From assembly GCA_001414485.1 (NCBI GenBank), contig LLEY01000005.1, positions 310,001 to 374,000 on the forward strand: a DNA stretch of 64,000 bases, read 5' to 3'. The first letter of the stretch is position 1; the number at the start of each line of letters is the position of its first letter. Made by a program: the position numbers and the translations under genes. Source of the stretch: Calycina herbarum. Lineage: Eukaryota; Ascomycota; Leotiomycetes; Helotiales; Pezizellaceae. The notes beneath the pieces are model-generated. The model had not been told where the DNA came from and ran no database searches. It worked only from the letters and a program-made list of their open reading frames with translations. This document shows positions 1 through 11,435 of the stretch, piece after piece.

Positions 1-785
1 CTGGCGGTACTAGCGTAGGATCGCCGATTGAACGCCACGATAGAAACTATCCACGAATAGCATAGTCTCATTTTCCTATTGTGTCAAACGAAGATCAATA
101 TGGCACTCACCTCTGCTTCGACTGGAGGTTCCCTTGCATCTTGCCGTGGTATAACCAACCAATGTAAACAACCAATGCGATGAATCTTCATGTCCATCTT
201 CTTGGAGCTGTAGTCTGCTATTCGTTCCCGATGAAGGTACCATGGCATCGCTACCGACGAGTAGCAAAAGAGGTGTCTCTCGTGGCGCCATTGAGAAGCC
301 GACTCAGAATCAGCAGACCACCTTCCTAATATATATCGGCTCTGATTGATATGTGAGCGATCCAATGGCGCACAATGCCGTTGTTCTTCCTCGAGGCGGT
401 GTCGGTGTTGGCGAGGAGAAAGCTCCTTCTTTGCTACCCGGGCAGGCAGACGTCAACCCGAAGGTGGTGCCCAAGTACACCCATTTCGTATCGTGAGCTC
501 CACGAGCACTGAATTGAATGTGAGATGTAAAGTTAGAAGTTGCATCTGTCTAGATCTGCCCAAGTATAAAGAGGCTTGCATAGTCCCATGTGAAGTGAGA
601 TCTCACATCTTCACCAGATTTAAGCAAGATAGCCAATCTACACTCTGCAACACCTTTATCATATCATTCTACTTCTGCGCTTTTCACACTGCCAAAGATT
701 CCATCACTTCTTTCTTCATTCACCTCCAAAGAGACACCATCTTAAAACTCACACTTCAATACCTCACTTTCCTCAATCCTCGCAA
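1..785. other. Intergenic, no gene recognised
   Basis: No reading frame here has recognisable protein composition. A TATAAA-like string lies near 567-572, and a pyrimidine-rich stretch runs from about 690 to 785. That is the usual look of a fungal promoter and would suit the small reading frame that follows. Confidence 0.4.
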
Positions 786-896
786 ATGTCACAATCACAA
801 GTCATCTCTGAACCAAGACCTTGCTGTCTGAGTGATTATACTGTCGTTGAGTGCCCAGTCTGTAAAGGACACCCAAGATTGTACGAAGCCTCTTGA
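786..896 (+). CDS. Possible small Cys-containing protein (36 aa)
   Basis: An ATG at 786 opens a 36-codon frame ending at TGA 894-896. It contains CC, then a CPVC pair in a V-E-C-P-V-C-K-G-H-P context, which resembles a small metal-binding knuckle. A pyrimidine-rich leader precedes it and a TATAAA-like box lies about 220 bp upstream. I do not recognise the protein. A frame this short can arise by chance, so this is a weak call resting on promoter-like context and the CxxC motif. Confidence 0.22.
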   Translation: MSQSQVISEPRPCCLSDYTVVECPVCKGHPRLYEAS

Positions 897-3737
897 TTTT
901 AGCCTCAATCTTCAGTGCCTTCCCTATAACATTGACTAACAAGTTCAAGGGTCAAGACTTGCGCCAACTGCAATGGGTCAGGTTCTATTGTGTGCAATGC
1001 CCATTGCAGCGAGGTGTAAACATGGGTATCTTCTTTTGATGAAATGCGACAATCGCAATCGCTACTAGGACCCACGGGTACGGATTGGCCGGGTGTCTTG
1101 GCCACAACTTTCTGTCAAAATCTCGCTTACGAGAACTACGCCCCTTTCTTTCTCGGTTGTCGTAAATCTTTATCTTTCGTTCGGAGTTTCGATGCATGAC
1201 TGATGATTAAACGCATTTGGTGGGACAATGTAGGCTTGGGATGCAATGGCCGAGGGCGTATGAGCTGGGGTTATTGGGCTGTATCAGTGGAGAAGGAGAT
1301 GCTGGCTCCACAGAAAAATTCCGTTTACTTCAACCCAATCTGCCGTAGCTCGTCCTCCACGAGAACAGATCGGCATGTGATGGAAGCGGGAATGAAGCAG
1401 CTCATTGTACTTCTTTCATTTTTTTCCAGACGAGAAGATGGGAATTTCCCCAGATTCCGAGGGGGGATGGACATGGTAATTCACTTTGCGATAAAAAATT
1501 GAGGCGGAGGTTTCTCCGAACGTGTCACAATTACACCACTTTACGGGCTTCGGGTGTCTTAAATTCAAGTTTTTTTTCCTTCTCCCGATCGTTCTGATAT
1601 TATCTTTCCTGGCTTTTTTCGTGTGGGCATTCGAGTCTCTTTTGTCTTATCGTTCTCTCCCGCCCTCCTTCTAAAAGCCCTGCAGGTCTGTGCATGTCGT
1701 TGAGTCTTAAAAGTCCGAGGCCTAGAGGATAGAATTGACGTTGGTTGGTGGTTTTCTTGTGATGTGATTAACTGGCCGGTGTTGCACGGCATCCTAGGCC
1801 GCTTCGACTAAGGAGATGTCGTGTATCCCATCCAGAAACGGCCGTGTTGCAATCCTATTGAAATCTGTAGCCGTAGTGGGTCGGTATAGGGAAGGACAGA
1901 GATAAGTAAGTCCCGATATACTCAAATTTGTGGTGTTAACTGATCTTTGCCACCATTCGCATGATAGCACAGGAGATGCCTCGAAATTGTAGTACCAATG
2001 AAGTGAACATTACCACAAAGTGCAGGGTTCTAGAAAAGCGGCAGTTAGGGCATCTGCATGTGCAGCAAGAGAGCGACTTTTGTGTGGTCTTCGATAACTT
2101 GCTCATTCAATGGTGGTTTCACAAAGCTGATACTGACATTTGGCTGCGAAGTGGGGTTGCGGCATAAAAATTGCAATGAGGATGGATATATCACCCTAGC
2201 TGGCCATGAAAGGATGATAGAAGATCGCTCTTTGATCAGTTTGGCTCCAAAGCCCTCTCTCCCATTAGTTCCCCGTATCCTCGACACGGGCGTAAAAGTG
2301 GTGACACTGCGTATTGATACCGTTCACAAGATGTAGGCACCTGCGAGTAAATGTCCATCAATCAATGTATCGAGTTGGTGGCAGATCAGCCTTTTTGGCA
2401 CGGCGACGAAGTTACATCTTAACCGCAATCCGCATCTGCATACGTGACACTCAAAGTGTTGGCCAATGTTGATATGACAGAGCGTTGCGCTCAGCTCTCC
2501 ACGAACAATATCCTATAGCACACACACCTGACCAAACCTCCTCCCAAAAAATAGAGTAGATCCATGCTGTGTTTAGTGGGGTGAAGTTAGACAGTGGCTT
2601 CTACTGTATCGTTCCTCTCAATTTCTTGAAAGGTGTTGCACAATGTTTACATCAAATGACTGCAAAAAGCGTGGGGTGAAAGGTGGAAAGAGGGGTCATC
2701 GCATCGCACGTGGCCAGCAGTTTAAGGAGACTCGGTTGCGATGGGGGTGATACGACGATGTAGTGGAACTGGCGTATTGAGCGGCGTGACATTCGTTGCC
2801 TCTGCAGAGTGGGGTCCTACGATTTATATGTACTTCGTCCCTGGCGAAATAAACGTTAAACAGGGGGGTCACTTTACAGACTTTTCAGGGGTTTTTTGGT
2901 AGCATAAGACATCGGAAATGTGGCAATTGCCCCACTTGGATAACCTTTGTTACGCCTGGGACGAAGTAACAACACCTGTATGATAGCGCCGAGAAGAGCT
3001 TGGAGTAGCGGTGGACGGCCTCATGAACGCTATTGGTAAAGAAACCAAGGCGGTACAGTGTGAAACCAACTGCAAGCAAATCTAGCTGTTCTCATAGTTT
3101 GATTGGCCCAAAATTCCGGGAAAATTTCTTTTTGCTGATGGATTCCGAGATCAATTGATTGAGGGGAGGTGTGCAAATTCGGGTGGTTGGCGTTTGCCCA
3201 TGTCCAAATAGGTGCAAGTAGAAGATCATGTGGAGGTCATTTTGACCCGACTCTGGAAGGCGCCACGACACAGCCGAGCCAGCCCTTAGCACGTCTTGAG
3301 GGATGGTTCTGTTTTGGAAGAGAAACCTCGTGGGCCGCATCTTACAGAAGCAGGGATTGGTTTATTAAATTTTTAAACCCATAAAAGATTAAAAATAAAG
3401 TATGTCTGCTGAGCCAGCGTCAAGATTGAACCGTTTGGTCGGTATCTCTACGTGTTGGTTTCAGACTGCAACCTCCCCCGCCCAAGCTTGAAATCCAGGT
3501 ACTGCTGCCGCCCTCAGTATGGTTCGGAATCTCGATGAGTGAGCTTAAGAAAGGAATAATGGCGAAACTCGGAGTGGGTGTAAGAGGTTGAGGGGTTTTC
3601 CAAGGTTACGCTCACAGTGGAAAGCTTCGCCGTCCAATTCCACCGAAAAAACTACTGTTCATGTATATCCTCATCATTCATTTTCTTCTCCTTCCTACGC
3701 GTTTTCCAAATGTTTAGTTAAGAAATTCCTTCCAGCT
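897..3737. other. Long intergenic stretch, nothing supported
   Basis: Reading frames here are short, overlap on both strands, and have the composition of random sequence. I see no splice-consistent chain of exons, no tRNA fold and no terminal repeats. The last 200 bases are the 3' flank of the minus-strand kinase pseudogene. Confidence 0.4.
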
Positions 3738-6400
3738 CTACACACGCAAACCCCGCAATGGCTCCACAACAATCCTATCAAAGTGAAGCATGATTTCACT
3801 ATCAGTGAGCGTGCCTCCAGCCTGGGTAAAATTCCCACTCAAACATGCAACGACTGCTTTTTGGTACGTAGTACCAACACTGTGTCCCAGTAACGGAACT
3901 CAATTCTTGAGAATTTTTGCTTTCATTTCCGGCCCCGAAGTTGCCTTGACACTTGCAATCGTATCCCACAACCCAATCTCAAGCAACATAAGACCCAAGC
4001 TGTAATAATCATATTCAAGTCTAAAACGATTTCCACGCCGCATAGAGGCAATTGTATAGTCAGGATGGTGGTACCTGCGCGCATTGGGGCTTGGTGGTGG
4101 GCCTTCAGTGAAAGCCTTGGGGTCGTTAGGTCGAGCGTGGTTGAATCCTATGAGATAGAAGTGACGGAGATGCGATTTCTTTCCCGAAAAGAGTACAATA
4201 TTCGAGCTGGAAATGCTCTTATGAAGCAGAGTTGCTTTGCGAAGATCTAGAAGTGTGGCTGCAAGCTTGGTTGCAAGTGAGAGACATTCATTGAGAGCTG
4301 GAAGGTTGTTCGTTGTTCGGGTTTGGGAAATTAGAGCGTTAAGCGTCGTCGGTGCAGTGTCGGTAGTCCCTGGTGGAAAATTGTACACGAGGCTGAAGGA
4401 TTGTCCTCCGATAGAGAAAAAATATCCACGACAGTGAAGGATATGTAGGGCGCTTGCGTCTGCTGTAACTTTGCTGAAGTAAGCAGCTATGGTTCCAACT
4501 CTTCCAACCATCTCTTCTAGTACAGGTCCTTCCCAATGCATTCCGTATTTAATCCATTCTACCAGCACTTTCTTCGTGTCGTTTTCCGCGTTTTCTGATA
4601 TATTTGCAAGATGGTGATCCTCGAAAGGCTCCAGACCTTGTATATTCTCTCCTTTCAATCGTAAATCTTGTCTCACTTGGTGTCCTTCCCCTTGTGATTT
4701 AGGATCCAATTGACGACCTGCTAAGCCGGTAAGTCGTTTGATAAATGAAAGGAGACGGAACCTGCTGCCCATAGGGAACGCATCCTGGTGCTGCATGATT
4801 TCGCCATTGATAAGTGGGTTCTTGTCGTCCAGTAGCGCAACTTCCAGGAATGAAAAGGCTCTTTGCCTCAAATCCAGTGGCAGAAGCTCTATCAACTTAT
4901 CGTTAAAACCCTGTATTTCCAAGAAGAGGGGGTATGTTCCAGTACCAAATCGGCCTGTCATAGACTTCAGCTCTTCTTGGATCCCTTTGAGAAGGCTGAC
5001 GCACTGCTCAAAGTCCAGCCCAAACAGCACACTTCGAGCTTTTTCTTTTTCGTTGCTTGAAAATCCAAGCACGTACTCCCAACTCTTGAGTCTTTCAAGC
5101 TCTATAAGAGCAGGGAAGGTGTTGAGTATCTCTGCTACCTTCGCATAGGACTTGGTAATATCACAGAGCAGTTGATTGATTGCGATACCGTAAAGTCTTT
5201 TTGTGACCTCTGGTGCTTCAGGGCGTTCATTTTCGGCGATCGAAAGGGTTGTCCGTATGAGCTCAACGCAATGAGAGCCCGTCGTGTCGCAAGTTCTTTG
5301 TAGCTTGGAGAGAATTTCGAGTACCTGAGCGTTGACGTGACCTCCAGGGCAATGAAATGTGCTTAAAGTATAGCCAATGGCTGAAAATCGGCGATTCCGC
5401 CTGAATTCTTGTAGCGCTTTGGAACCTTCAAACATGTAGATCAGTACTTCGGTGAGAATACACCGGAACGACCAAATATCGCTCGCGCGACCGATGAGCC
5501 CCTTTCTAAAACCTTGCTCCAGATCTTCGCATTCCGGAGCAAGATAGTCTCCTCCGCCAATCCGAAATGGCGTCTTCGATTTTTGCTTGGAAGGCTTGAA
5601 CCTGGAGAGTCCGAAGTCTGCAAGGATGAAGTTGTTTTGATCAACCAATATATTGTTTGGCTTGAGATGGCGATGAAGTCCGATCAGTTTAAGGTCAACA
5701 TTATTGCTAGCGGTATAATTATGAACCTTTTCAATTGCTGAAGATACATTACCCAGGACTTGATAGAAGTCAAAATTGGTTTGGAATGCTGCCGGTCGGC
5801 CCTCATTATCGAATAAGCAATCTAGGTCCCCCCCGGTGGCCAATGGAAAGACAAAATTGCGGTGCTTGTTATACGTATAGAACGTTAGAAGCTCAAGAAT
5901 ATGGGCGTGCTTGAGTTGATTCAACAAACAAAGATTGTGGATTTCTAAGGCATGACTATCATCCTTGTCGCTCATGATGCTTTTAAATTGTTTCCGGACA
6001 AGACTAGTAGACTACATGAGAATGCATTAGCGTGCTATTATGGCTAATGATACTTCCCACTCTACCTTTGTCTGAGAAATCATTGAGACGTCCTGGTGGC
6101 CTTCATGTAGAGTGATTCGAAACACTTCTCCGAAACCGCCCTCGCCGATCTTGGTATCATCCACAAATGGAAGACATGTGAAGATTTCTAGAGCCCTGTG
6201 CTGCACTCCTCGTATAAAAAGAGGCGCGCTGAACTCCCATTGCTTTTCATAGAAATCGATTGCGGTCGCAATATCTGGTATTATACTTTTGAGTGCATCT
6301 TTCGAGAATGGAAGTTTATGATCTAGTGGTGATGGTTGAAAATAGTCATGTTCGATAAATTTAATGATAAACTGTTCTCGGCCACCTAGAACAACGAGTA
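3738..6400 (-). pseudogene. Tandem kinase-like protein, truncated and interrupted
   Basis: Two exons are visible: 6066-6400 and 3738-6011. The intron 6012-6065 (54 nt) has GTAGAG..TAG ends and a CTAAT branch site. The first kinase domain has a glycine loop (IGEGGFGEV), an AxLEIHNLCLLNQLKH helix C, DFG and APE, but its catalytic loop reads HRHLKPNN, so the HRD aspartate is histidine. The second, C-terminal kinase-like domain has HKSISSSN and GFN in place of HRD and DFG. An in-frame TGA at 3900-3902 is followed in the same frame by 53 more codons (VPLLGHSVGTTYQKAVVAC..., ending FDRIVVEPLRG) that look like the native C-terminus. At the 5' end the frame runs into a MITE inserted at TA 6399-6400, and no ATG is available in exon 1. 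A residual product could start at ATG 5975. The architecture resembles the kinase-like proteins that accompany fungal NLR/HeLo signalling genes; that link is inference. Confidence 0.75.
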
Positions 6401-6927
6401 CAGTGAGTTGCGAGTTAAGCTTGAATTTGCCCACTTTTTTTGTAATCCGAGCTTTTTGAGAAAATTCCTTGATTTCCCCCCTTTTTAGGCACTCTTTTAC
6501 CTATTAATTAATAATAATATATGATATAGTTACTATTTATAAGAATAGGAAGAAGAGGCTTATATCTCCCCTTATACTCTATAAACTTTATAAGACAAGA
6601 ACAGATAATTTTATATCTGTCTTAATTTTTATAGGGTCTTAGTATAGCCAATCGACCTTATAAGGGTATTGAATTTTTTTTTAAGCGAAGGGGTTATTTT
6701 AAGAATTATTTATCTTTTAGTTTACTTTTATTATACTTACTTTGAATTAATAAATTATATAGAAGAGAGATAATTAGATATAGCGCTTCTTTCTAGCTAG
6801 GCCTCGTCTCTTTTGGAGTACTTTTATTTTCTGTCTTCTAAAGAAAAGAGGAGAAAGCCTTAATAAAAAAAAAAGCTCGGATTATAAAAAAAAGTGGGCA
6901 AATTCAAGCTTAACTCACAACTCACTG
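6401..6927. mobile_element. 527-bp MITE with ~52-bp terminal inverted repeats, TA target duplication
   Basis: The left end starts CAGTGAGTTG at 6401 and the right end closes CAACTCACTG at 6927. Both are flanked by TA (6399-6400 and 6928-6929). The arms match for about 50 bp with a few differences (for example GCGAG against GTGAG, and one A-run length difference). The interior is very AT-rich and has no coding capacity. TA duplication and CAGT ends fit a non-autonomous Tc1/mariner or pogo-type element. It sits between the kinase and TPR pseudogenes and interrupts the 5' end of the kinase frame. Confidence 0.88.
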
Positions 6928-6972
6928 TATGGCAACAACACCGCCATGGGACGCACCCGAATGCGAATATAA

Positions 6973-8887
6973 ATGGCTCTTCGACTTTTGGGAATCCTAA
7001 AAGACAGATACTTTCTCTTTTGGAGCCGTGTGTCTATGGACGATCTACAACGAACACTTCGCTGTGAAGAATCCGATGATTTCAATTACTCGTGGATGGA
7101 GAAACTCGGAGAATCAACGGCCGCGAAAATATCGGCCTTCAGCCAGATTGAAACACTTGAGGGTTTGAGTATAAAAGAACGCCACGGGCTGCAAAGCTTT
7201 TTGGAATTGTCACTGAAAGACGACCCGAAGGAGCGACAACTGTTTCTTGGGGGCCTATTCTACCAATATGGCGAAATTAGGGTACCCGATCAAACAAGAA
7301 GTTCTGATGGACCGAACATAAGAGAAATTGCTCCTGACTTCTATACACTCGTCGAAGGTTCATATGCGGCCTTGTTTCAGGTAAATACAGTATGTGGGAA
7401 TAATCGATATTTTATTGACTATGGTTAGCTCAGCAAGATCTGGTATCAGACTATGTCCGGTGATTTTAGGCTATGGCGGAGTATATTCAAAGCACTAGAA
7501 ACGCAGGCCATAAGCAATTCAGACGGACATTGTTGATCAAATGCCGCATTTCAACTTGCATTCTGCTTCGAAGTCGGCTACGGCTGTACAAAGAGCCAGG
7601 AGCAGTCTGCTACCTGGCTCAGCATCAGTGGCAAAAGCCTCGGAGATCTTGAGCTGGAGCTTGAGTTTATACAGAGTGATAAGGGCCCCTTTCCTCATTG
7701 CTTAACACGCGAATTAGGGGCGGGCCATAGTCTATCGGAAGGCTACAACACAGACAATGTCTTGGAGGAGGCCGCATCGGTCCATCAAAGCACACTAGCT
7801 GCTCTTATGCTTGTGCTTCCAAGCACTCATAGCGTCTTGGGGGAACAGATAAGCCGTATCTCTAGTATACTGAACCTCTTAGGGAGATTTATCGAATCAG
7901 AGGGCATTCTCCTCAATGCTGTGAGCAGCCTGTCTCTTACAGATTCTACAGCCTTGGTGCTAAATAGGTCTGGCGGAGACGTATGCGAACATGAACCGCT
8001 GGTCCGACGTAGTACGCCTACTTTTCGAAGAGCAAATCTTACGGAATAAATCAAAGTACGGTTCAAGTCTAGAGTATTTCTCACCAAGAGAGTCAGAACA
8101 GCAAAGGATATTGCAAGACCTAGTAGTTAGCTACATCCACCTACTCCAGTACGATAAGGCGGAGACAACTGCCTTGGAAGCCATCGAGTTGGCTATGAAG
8201 GTTTTTGGAGATGAGGATAGAAGGTACTTACTCAGCGTCATGAACCTCGCGGCCGTTTACACTTCGCATGGTAAGCTTTCAGAGAGCCGAGATATTCTAC
8301 TTCCGATACTTAAGATCGCCGAGCGCACGCTTAAATATGAGGATGAAGACTTGCTACTGATCAAAGTAGTATTCTCGGGTGCCTACAACACTCGAAGAGA
8401 ACGAAATGAAATGGCAAAGCTTGGGGAGGAGGTCTTAGAGACATGCAAAAGGACACTTGCATATGGATATAGGACGAAGCTATTTGCAATGGATGAACTC
8501 GCACAAACCTATAGCTGCCAGGGAAGAGTTTCAGACGCTCTTGCCTTGAACCAGGAGGCTCTAAAGATTTGTATTGATATTTTCGGGGAAGTCAATGCTG
8601 ATTCTGCCAGATGGATGGCGAGGATCGCTACATCTATTTAAAGGCAGGTAAAGTGGAACAAAGCAGTAGCAATGCAACGTAGGGCCTTCGAGATATACGC
8701 TGAACTCTATGGTTCAGACGACCCGAGAACGTCGTTACTAAGAACAAAATTGGATAATATGACGTGGAAAATACAATTTTGGACAACAGTCTCTAAATTT
8801 GTTCCTAGAATCGTCATACTAGGGGCGGCTCGGATGGTGGAGTCGACTGCTGCTTGGGTAATTCGTTGTTTACACTTCCTAGCTTAG
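6973..8887 (+). pseudogene. TPR-repeat protein, broken by two stops and a frameshift
   Basis: The frame opens at ATG 6973, runs to 7380, and crosses a 48-nt intron (7381-7428, GTAAAT..GTTAG, TTGACTATG branch region). It continues through an in-frame TGA at 7534-7536 into FQLAFCFEVGYG... and a helical region. Around 7962-7964 (AAA) the frame must lose one base to continue as IGLAETYANMNRW. From there several TPR-type helices follow (ALEAIELAMKVFGDE, LAAVYTSHGKLSESRDIL, LAQTYSCQGRVSDALALNQEALKI), as in kinesin-light-chain or NLR-type TPRs. A second in-frame stop, TAA at 8639-8641, is followed by KWNKAVAMQRRAFEIYAELYG. CAA to TAA would fit a C-to-T change. The true 5' end may have been lost with the neighbouring insertion. 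Confidence 0.72.
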
Positions 8888-9123
8888 CAGAACTGGAGCG
8901 AGCGCCTTCAAATTGAATTGAGAGACCTGTTATGGCTCACTATTATTCATGTTTCAACTGTCGTTATAGCACAGCAAACGAATGCTCTGAGATATATCTT
9001 GCTTTACTATGAAACAAGTGTCTAGCAGATGTTGAATGCAAATTTTCCTGATTCACGATTAATTTACAGAAGATTTCCTCCTCCTCATCCTTCCGCTCTT
9101 CTCACTCCAGCTCAGTGTTCGTT
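8888..9123. other. Short convergent intergenic gap
   Basis: This is the 3' flank shared by the TPR pseudogene (+) and the MYND gene (-). A pyrimidine-rich run lies at 9060-9115. No gene is visible. Confidence 0.4.
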
Positions 9124-11015
9124 TCAGGCATCCTCGGTGCTTTCTCCCACATTTATCCCCAAGTACCGTTTCTCAAGCTCATACCACCAATCCTCTCCCT
9201 TCACATTCGCCAGCTCAATATGACCACTGCTTTCAGGAGCAATACCACGATCCATAGAATCTAGCCCTGCATAAAGCATAGTCCGGACGACAATTCGTCG
9301 TTCTACTTGCCAAGCAAGGTACTCACAAATAGTCCTATCCTTGAGACTATTGGCTACACCATAATTCATTGTACCATAGCGATGAGTATGCAAGTTTGTG
9401 ATTTGGGTTTGGATCTCTCTGATAAACCTGATATGCTCGGCTTCTCCCGAGCTGGGTGGACGTGGGTTCCATGGAGGACATGTAGCATCACGCTGTACAT
9501 GTCTTGCGTACATATTTGAGCCTCTAGGGGGTTCAGCAACACATACCATCTGGCCGAACGTTGGAGTGCTCCGCTTGGTTCATGCGTCAGCGGGTATCTG
9601 CCAGAATCTGAATACTTTGGCACATATTTCTTTAAGAGTTCTGGTGAATCATTCCCTGTGAGTACGAGACGTCTAACAACATCCCTAATAATGGACCTGT
9701 CAGTCAAGGATGTTTTGGGGCAGAAAAGCAAATAATATTGTGACAACGAAAATCAGCATTTGTTCCAAACTTACCGGACGCGCAATGGTTTTTCGTTTTC
9801 ACGTGGAAGACCAATACTTTTCATGAACTCATCGTCCTCCTTCGTCCAGGGAATATCGGCTAGAAAATCAAGGACCCGAGTTTTCGAATCAATAGTTTTC
9901 GAACTGTAGTCTTTCCGATGTTGATTGAAATGTGCGTTTTGGCAGGAGTGGGACCAATAAGAAGGGTTTGTTAGCGTGCTCCATTCCTTAGTTTCATTGG
10001 AGTCTTTTGTGGCTGCTTCTTGACAAGGTCGACAAACCCTATACCGCCAGGACTTGTCGACAGCTGATTTTCCACAATTGGCACAAATGATCTTTGCCCT
10101 GCGAGTTTCATTCTCTATTTCCTCCCATCCAGTTCTCCTTATCTCGTCCCAACGTCGCGTCATGTAGTTGATCCAAAAGTGTACTCTGAATCCTTCAAAT
10201 CGCGGGCCTGTCCTACCAATTTGCCGTAGTTGTGGGCGCAAACCTACTTCTCTGAAAACAAGCTCCAAGCAGTCGGCAAGTTCCACATCATTAGTTGACC
10301 AACTTGATGGCGCAAACGGAGTGGTCAAGAAGTCTTGAGGTTGAGGCAAAGTTGAGCTCCATGAAAACCCCCCCAATAAAAGGGCGGAGGAATAAATAGA
10401 GAAGTGCAACTGCCTGTTCAAACTTGGAAATATTTGTCGGGACGCCGCCAAAGGTAAAGTGCATTGAGGAATCCATATTGATGAAGTGCAGAAAAGCAGT
10501 ATTATCCCCTACAACCACACCTTCGCGGAGCTCGAAATGCCACTCGTTACGTGAATTACTCAACGGTGCATGAGAGGGAAGTAGAAGTTGATTGAACCTT
10601 TGAATCATTTCTGGAAATGCAAAGTTGGTATAGCACCGGTTCACTGCATCCTGTAGCCAAGGAGTAAGGTTTGGTTCAATGTATTGAATGCCGTGAAGGC
10701 TTCTACCCACGGGGATGGAAAGGTCGGGAGTTGATGGTCGGGGCACTACTCTTGGTCTCATCCAAAAATAAATTTCTGGTCTGTAACTGAAAACCAGTTC
10801 TAGACCATTCGGGCCCGGTTCTGGGTGCACATAGAGTGACATTTCTGCAAATTGGGTAAGCCAAAGTTGAAAAGGTATCTCAATGAAAATCTGTTCTCTC
10901 GCTTGACTTATGCTGACTTGATGCAAATGGAGATCTCAAATTTAAAATTGACAGAAGGCCAACTTACCTTTTTATATCCAAGATGTAACCTCAAAGTTTG
11001 TGGAAACCTAGTCAT
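9124..11015 (-). pseudogene. MYND zinc-finger protein with a homopolymer frameshift
   Basis: Four exons fit: 10968-11015, 9775-10890, 9547-9684 and 9124-9451. The introns are 10891-10967, 9685-9774 and 9452-9546, all GT..AG. The start ATG at 11013-11015 gives MTRFPQTLRLHLGYKK spliced to IFIEIPFQLW. The MYND finger lies near 10085-9910: CANC, then CRPC, then a WSHSCQNAHFNQHRK tail, which supplies the last Cys and His ligands. A run of seven C (10368-10374) breaks the frame. With six, FLRPFIGG continues as FSWSSTLPQPQDF and the exon lengths sum to 1629 nt (542 aa). The lesion may be a real pseudogene mutation or a homopolymer sequencing error. MYND fingers usually mediate protein-protein contacts; the function here is unknown. 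Confidence 0.7.
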
Positions 11016-11435
11016 CTGGTTTCCCCCATTGTTTACTTCATCTATTCATTTCCATCACTCTATAAACATTCCATCCGCCCCATCCATTTTGTAATCGTGA
11101 AAAACTCCATCATTATGCAGCACCCACGCTACAACCCCCACAAGCAAACCTCCCCCCGCATCATGAAATCCTCACTCCCGCGTCTAAAATCTACCGTTCT
11201 ATTTACTATACACTCATCCCTCTATGTTCAAGTCCCAAAATGGAGTGAAAACTTCGTGTAAGTAAAGTAAAAAAGCTACCGTAATTTGCTGGGTTATTGG
11301 TCTGTTTGCTCCGGAATCGTGCGCGATAAGTTCTACTGATTACTTCCAGAGAATCTCCTCAGATACTTTCGACGTGCCCCTGATCTCTGATACTCAGACT
11401 CAGAACTCTGCTCCTTAACAAAAACGCCAATCTTC
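11016..11435. other. Intergenic, nothing supported
   Basis: This lies between the 5' end of the MYND gene and the 3' end of the DUF1365 gene, both on the minus strand. It therefore holds the MYND promoter and the DUF1365 3' region. No exon chain or RNA gene is visible. Confidence 0.4.

Noticed and set aside
346..831. 161-codon plus-strand frame
   Set aside because: Composition is Cys/Ser/His-skewed without domain or splice support, and it overlaps a likely promoter.
6066..6434. Start of the kinase at 6434
   Set aside because: The codon is GTG inside the MITE arm, not ATG. The first residues are transposon sequence.
9492..9546. Use of the nearer CAG acceptor (55-nt intron) in the MYND gene
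   Set aside because: It leads into the wrong frame; the CCCAG acceptor 41 nt further on keeps the frame open to the natural stop.
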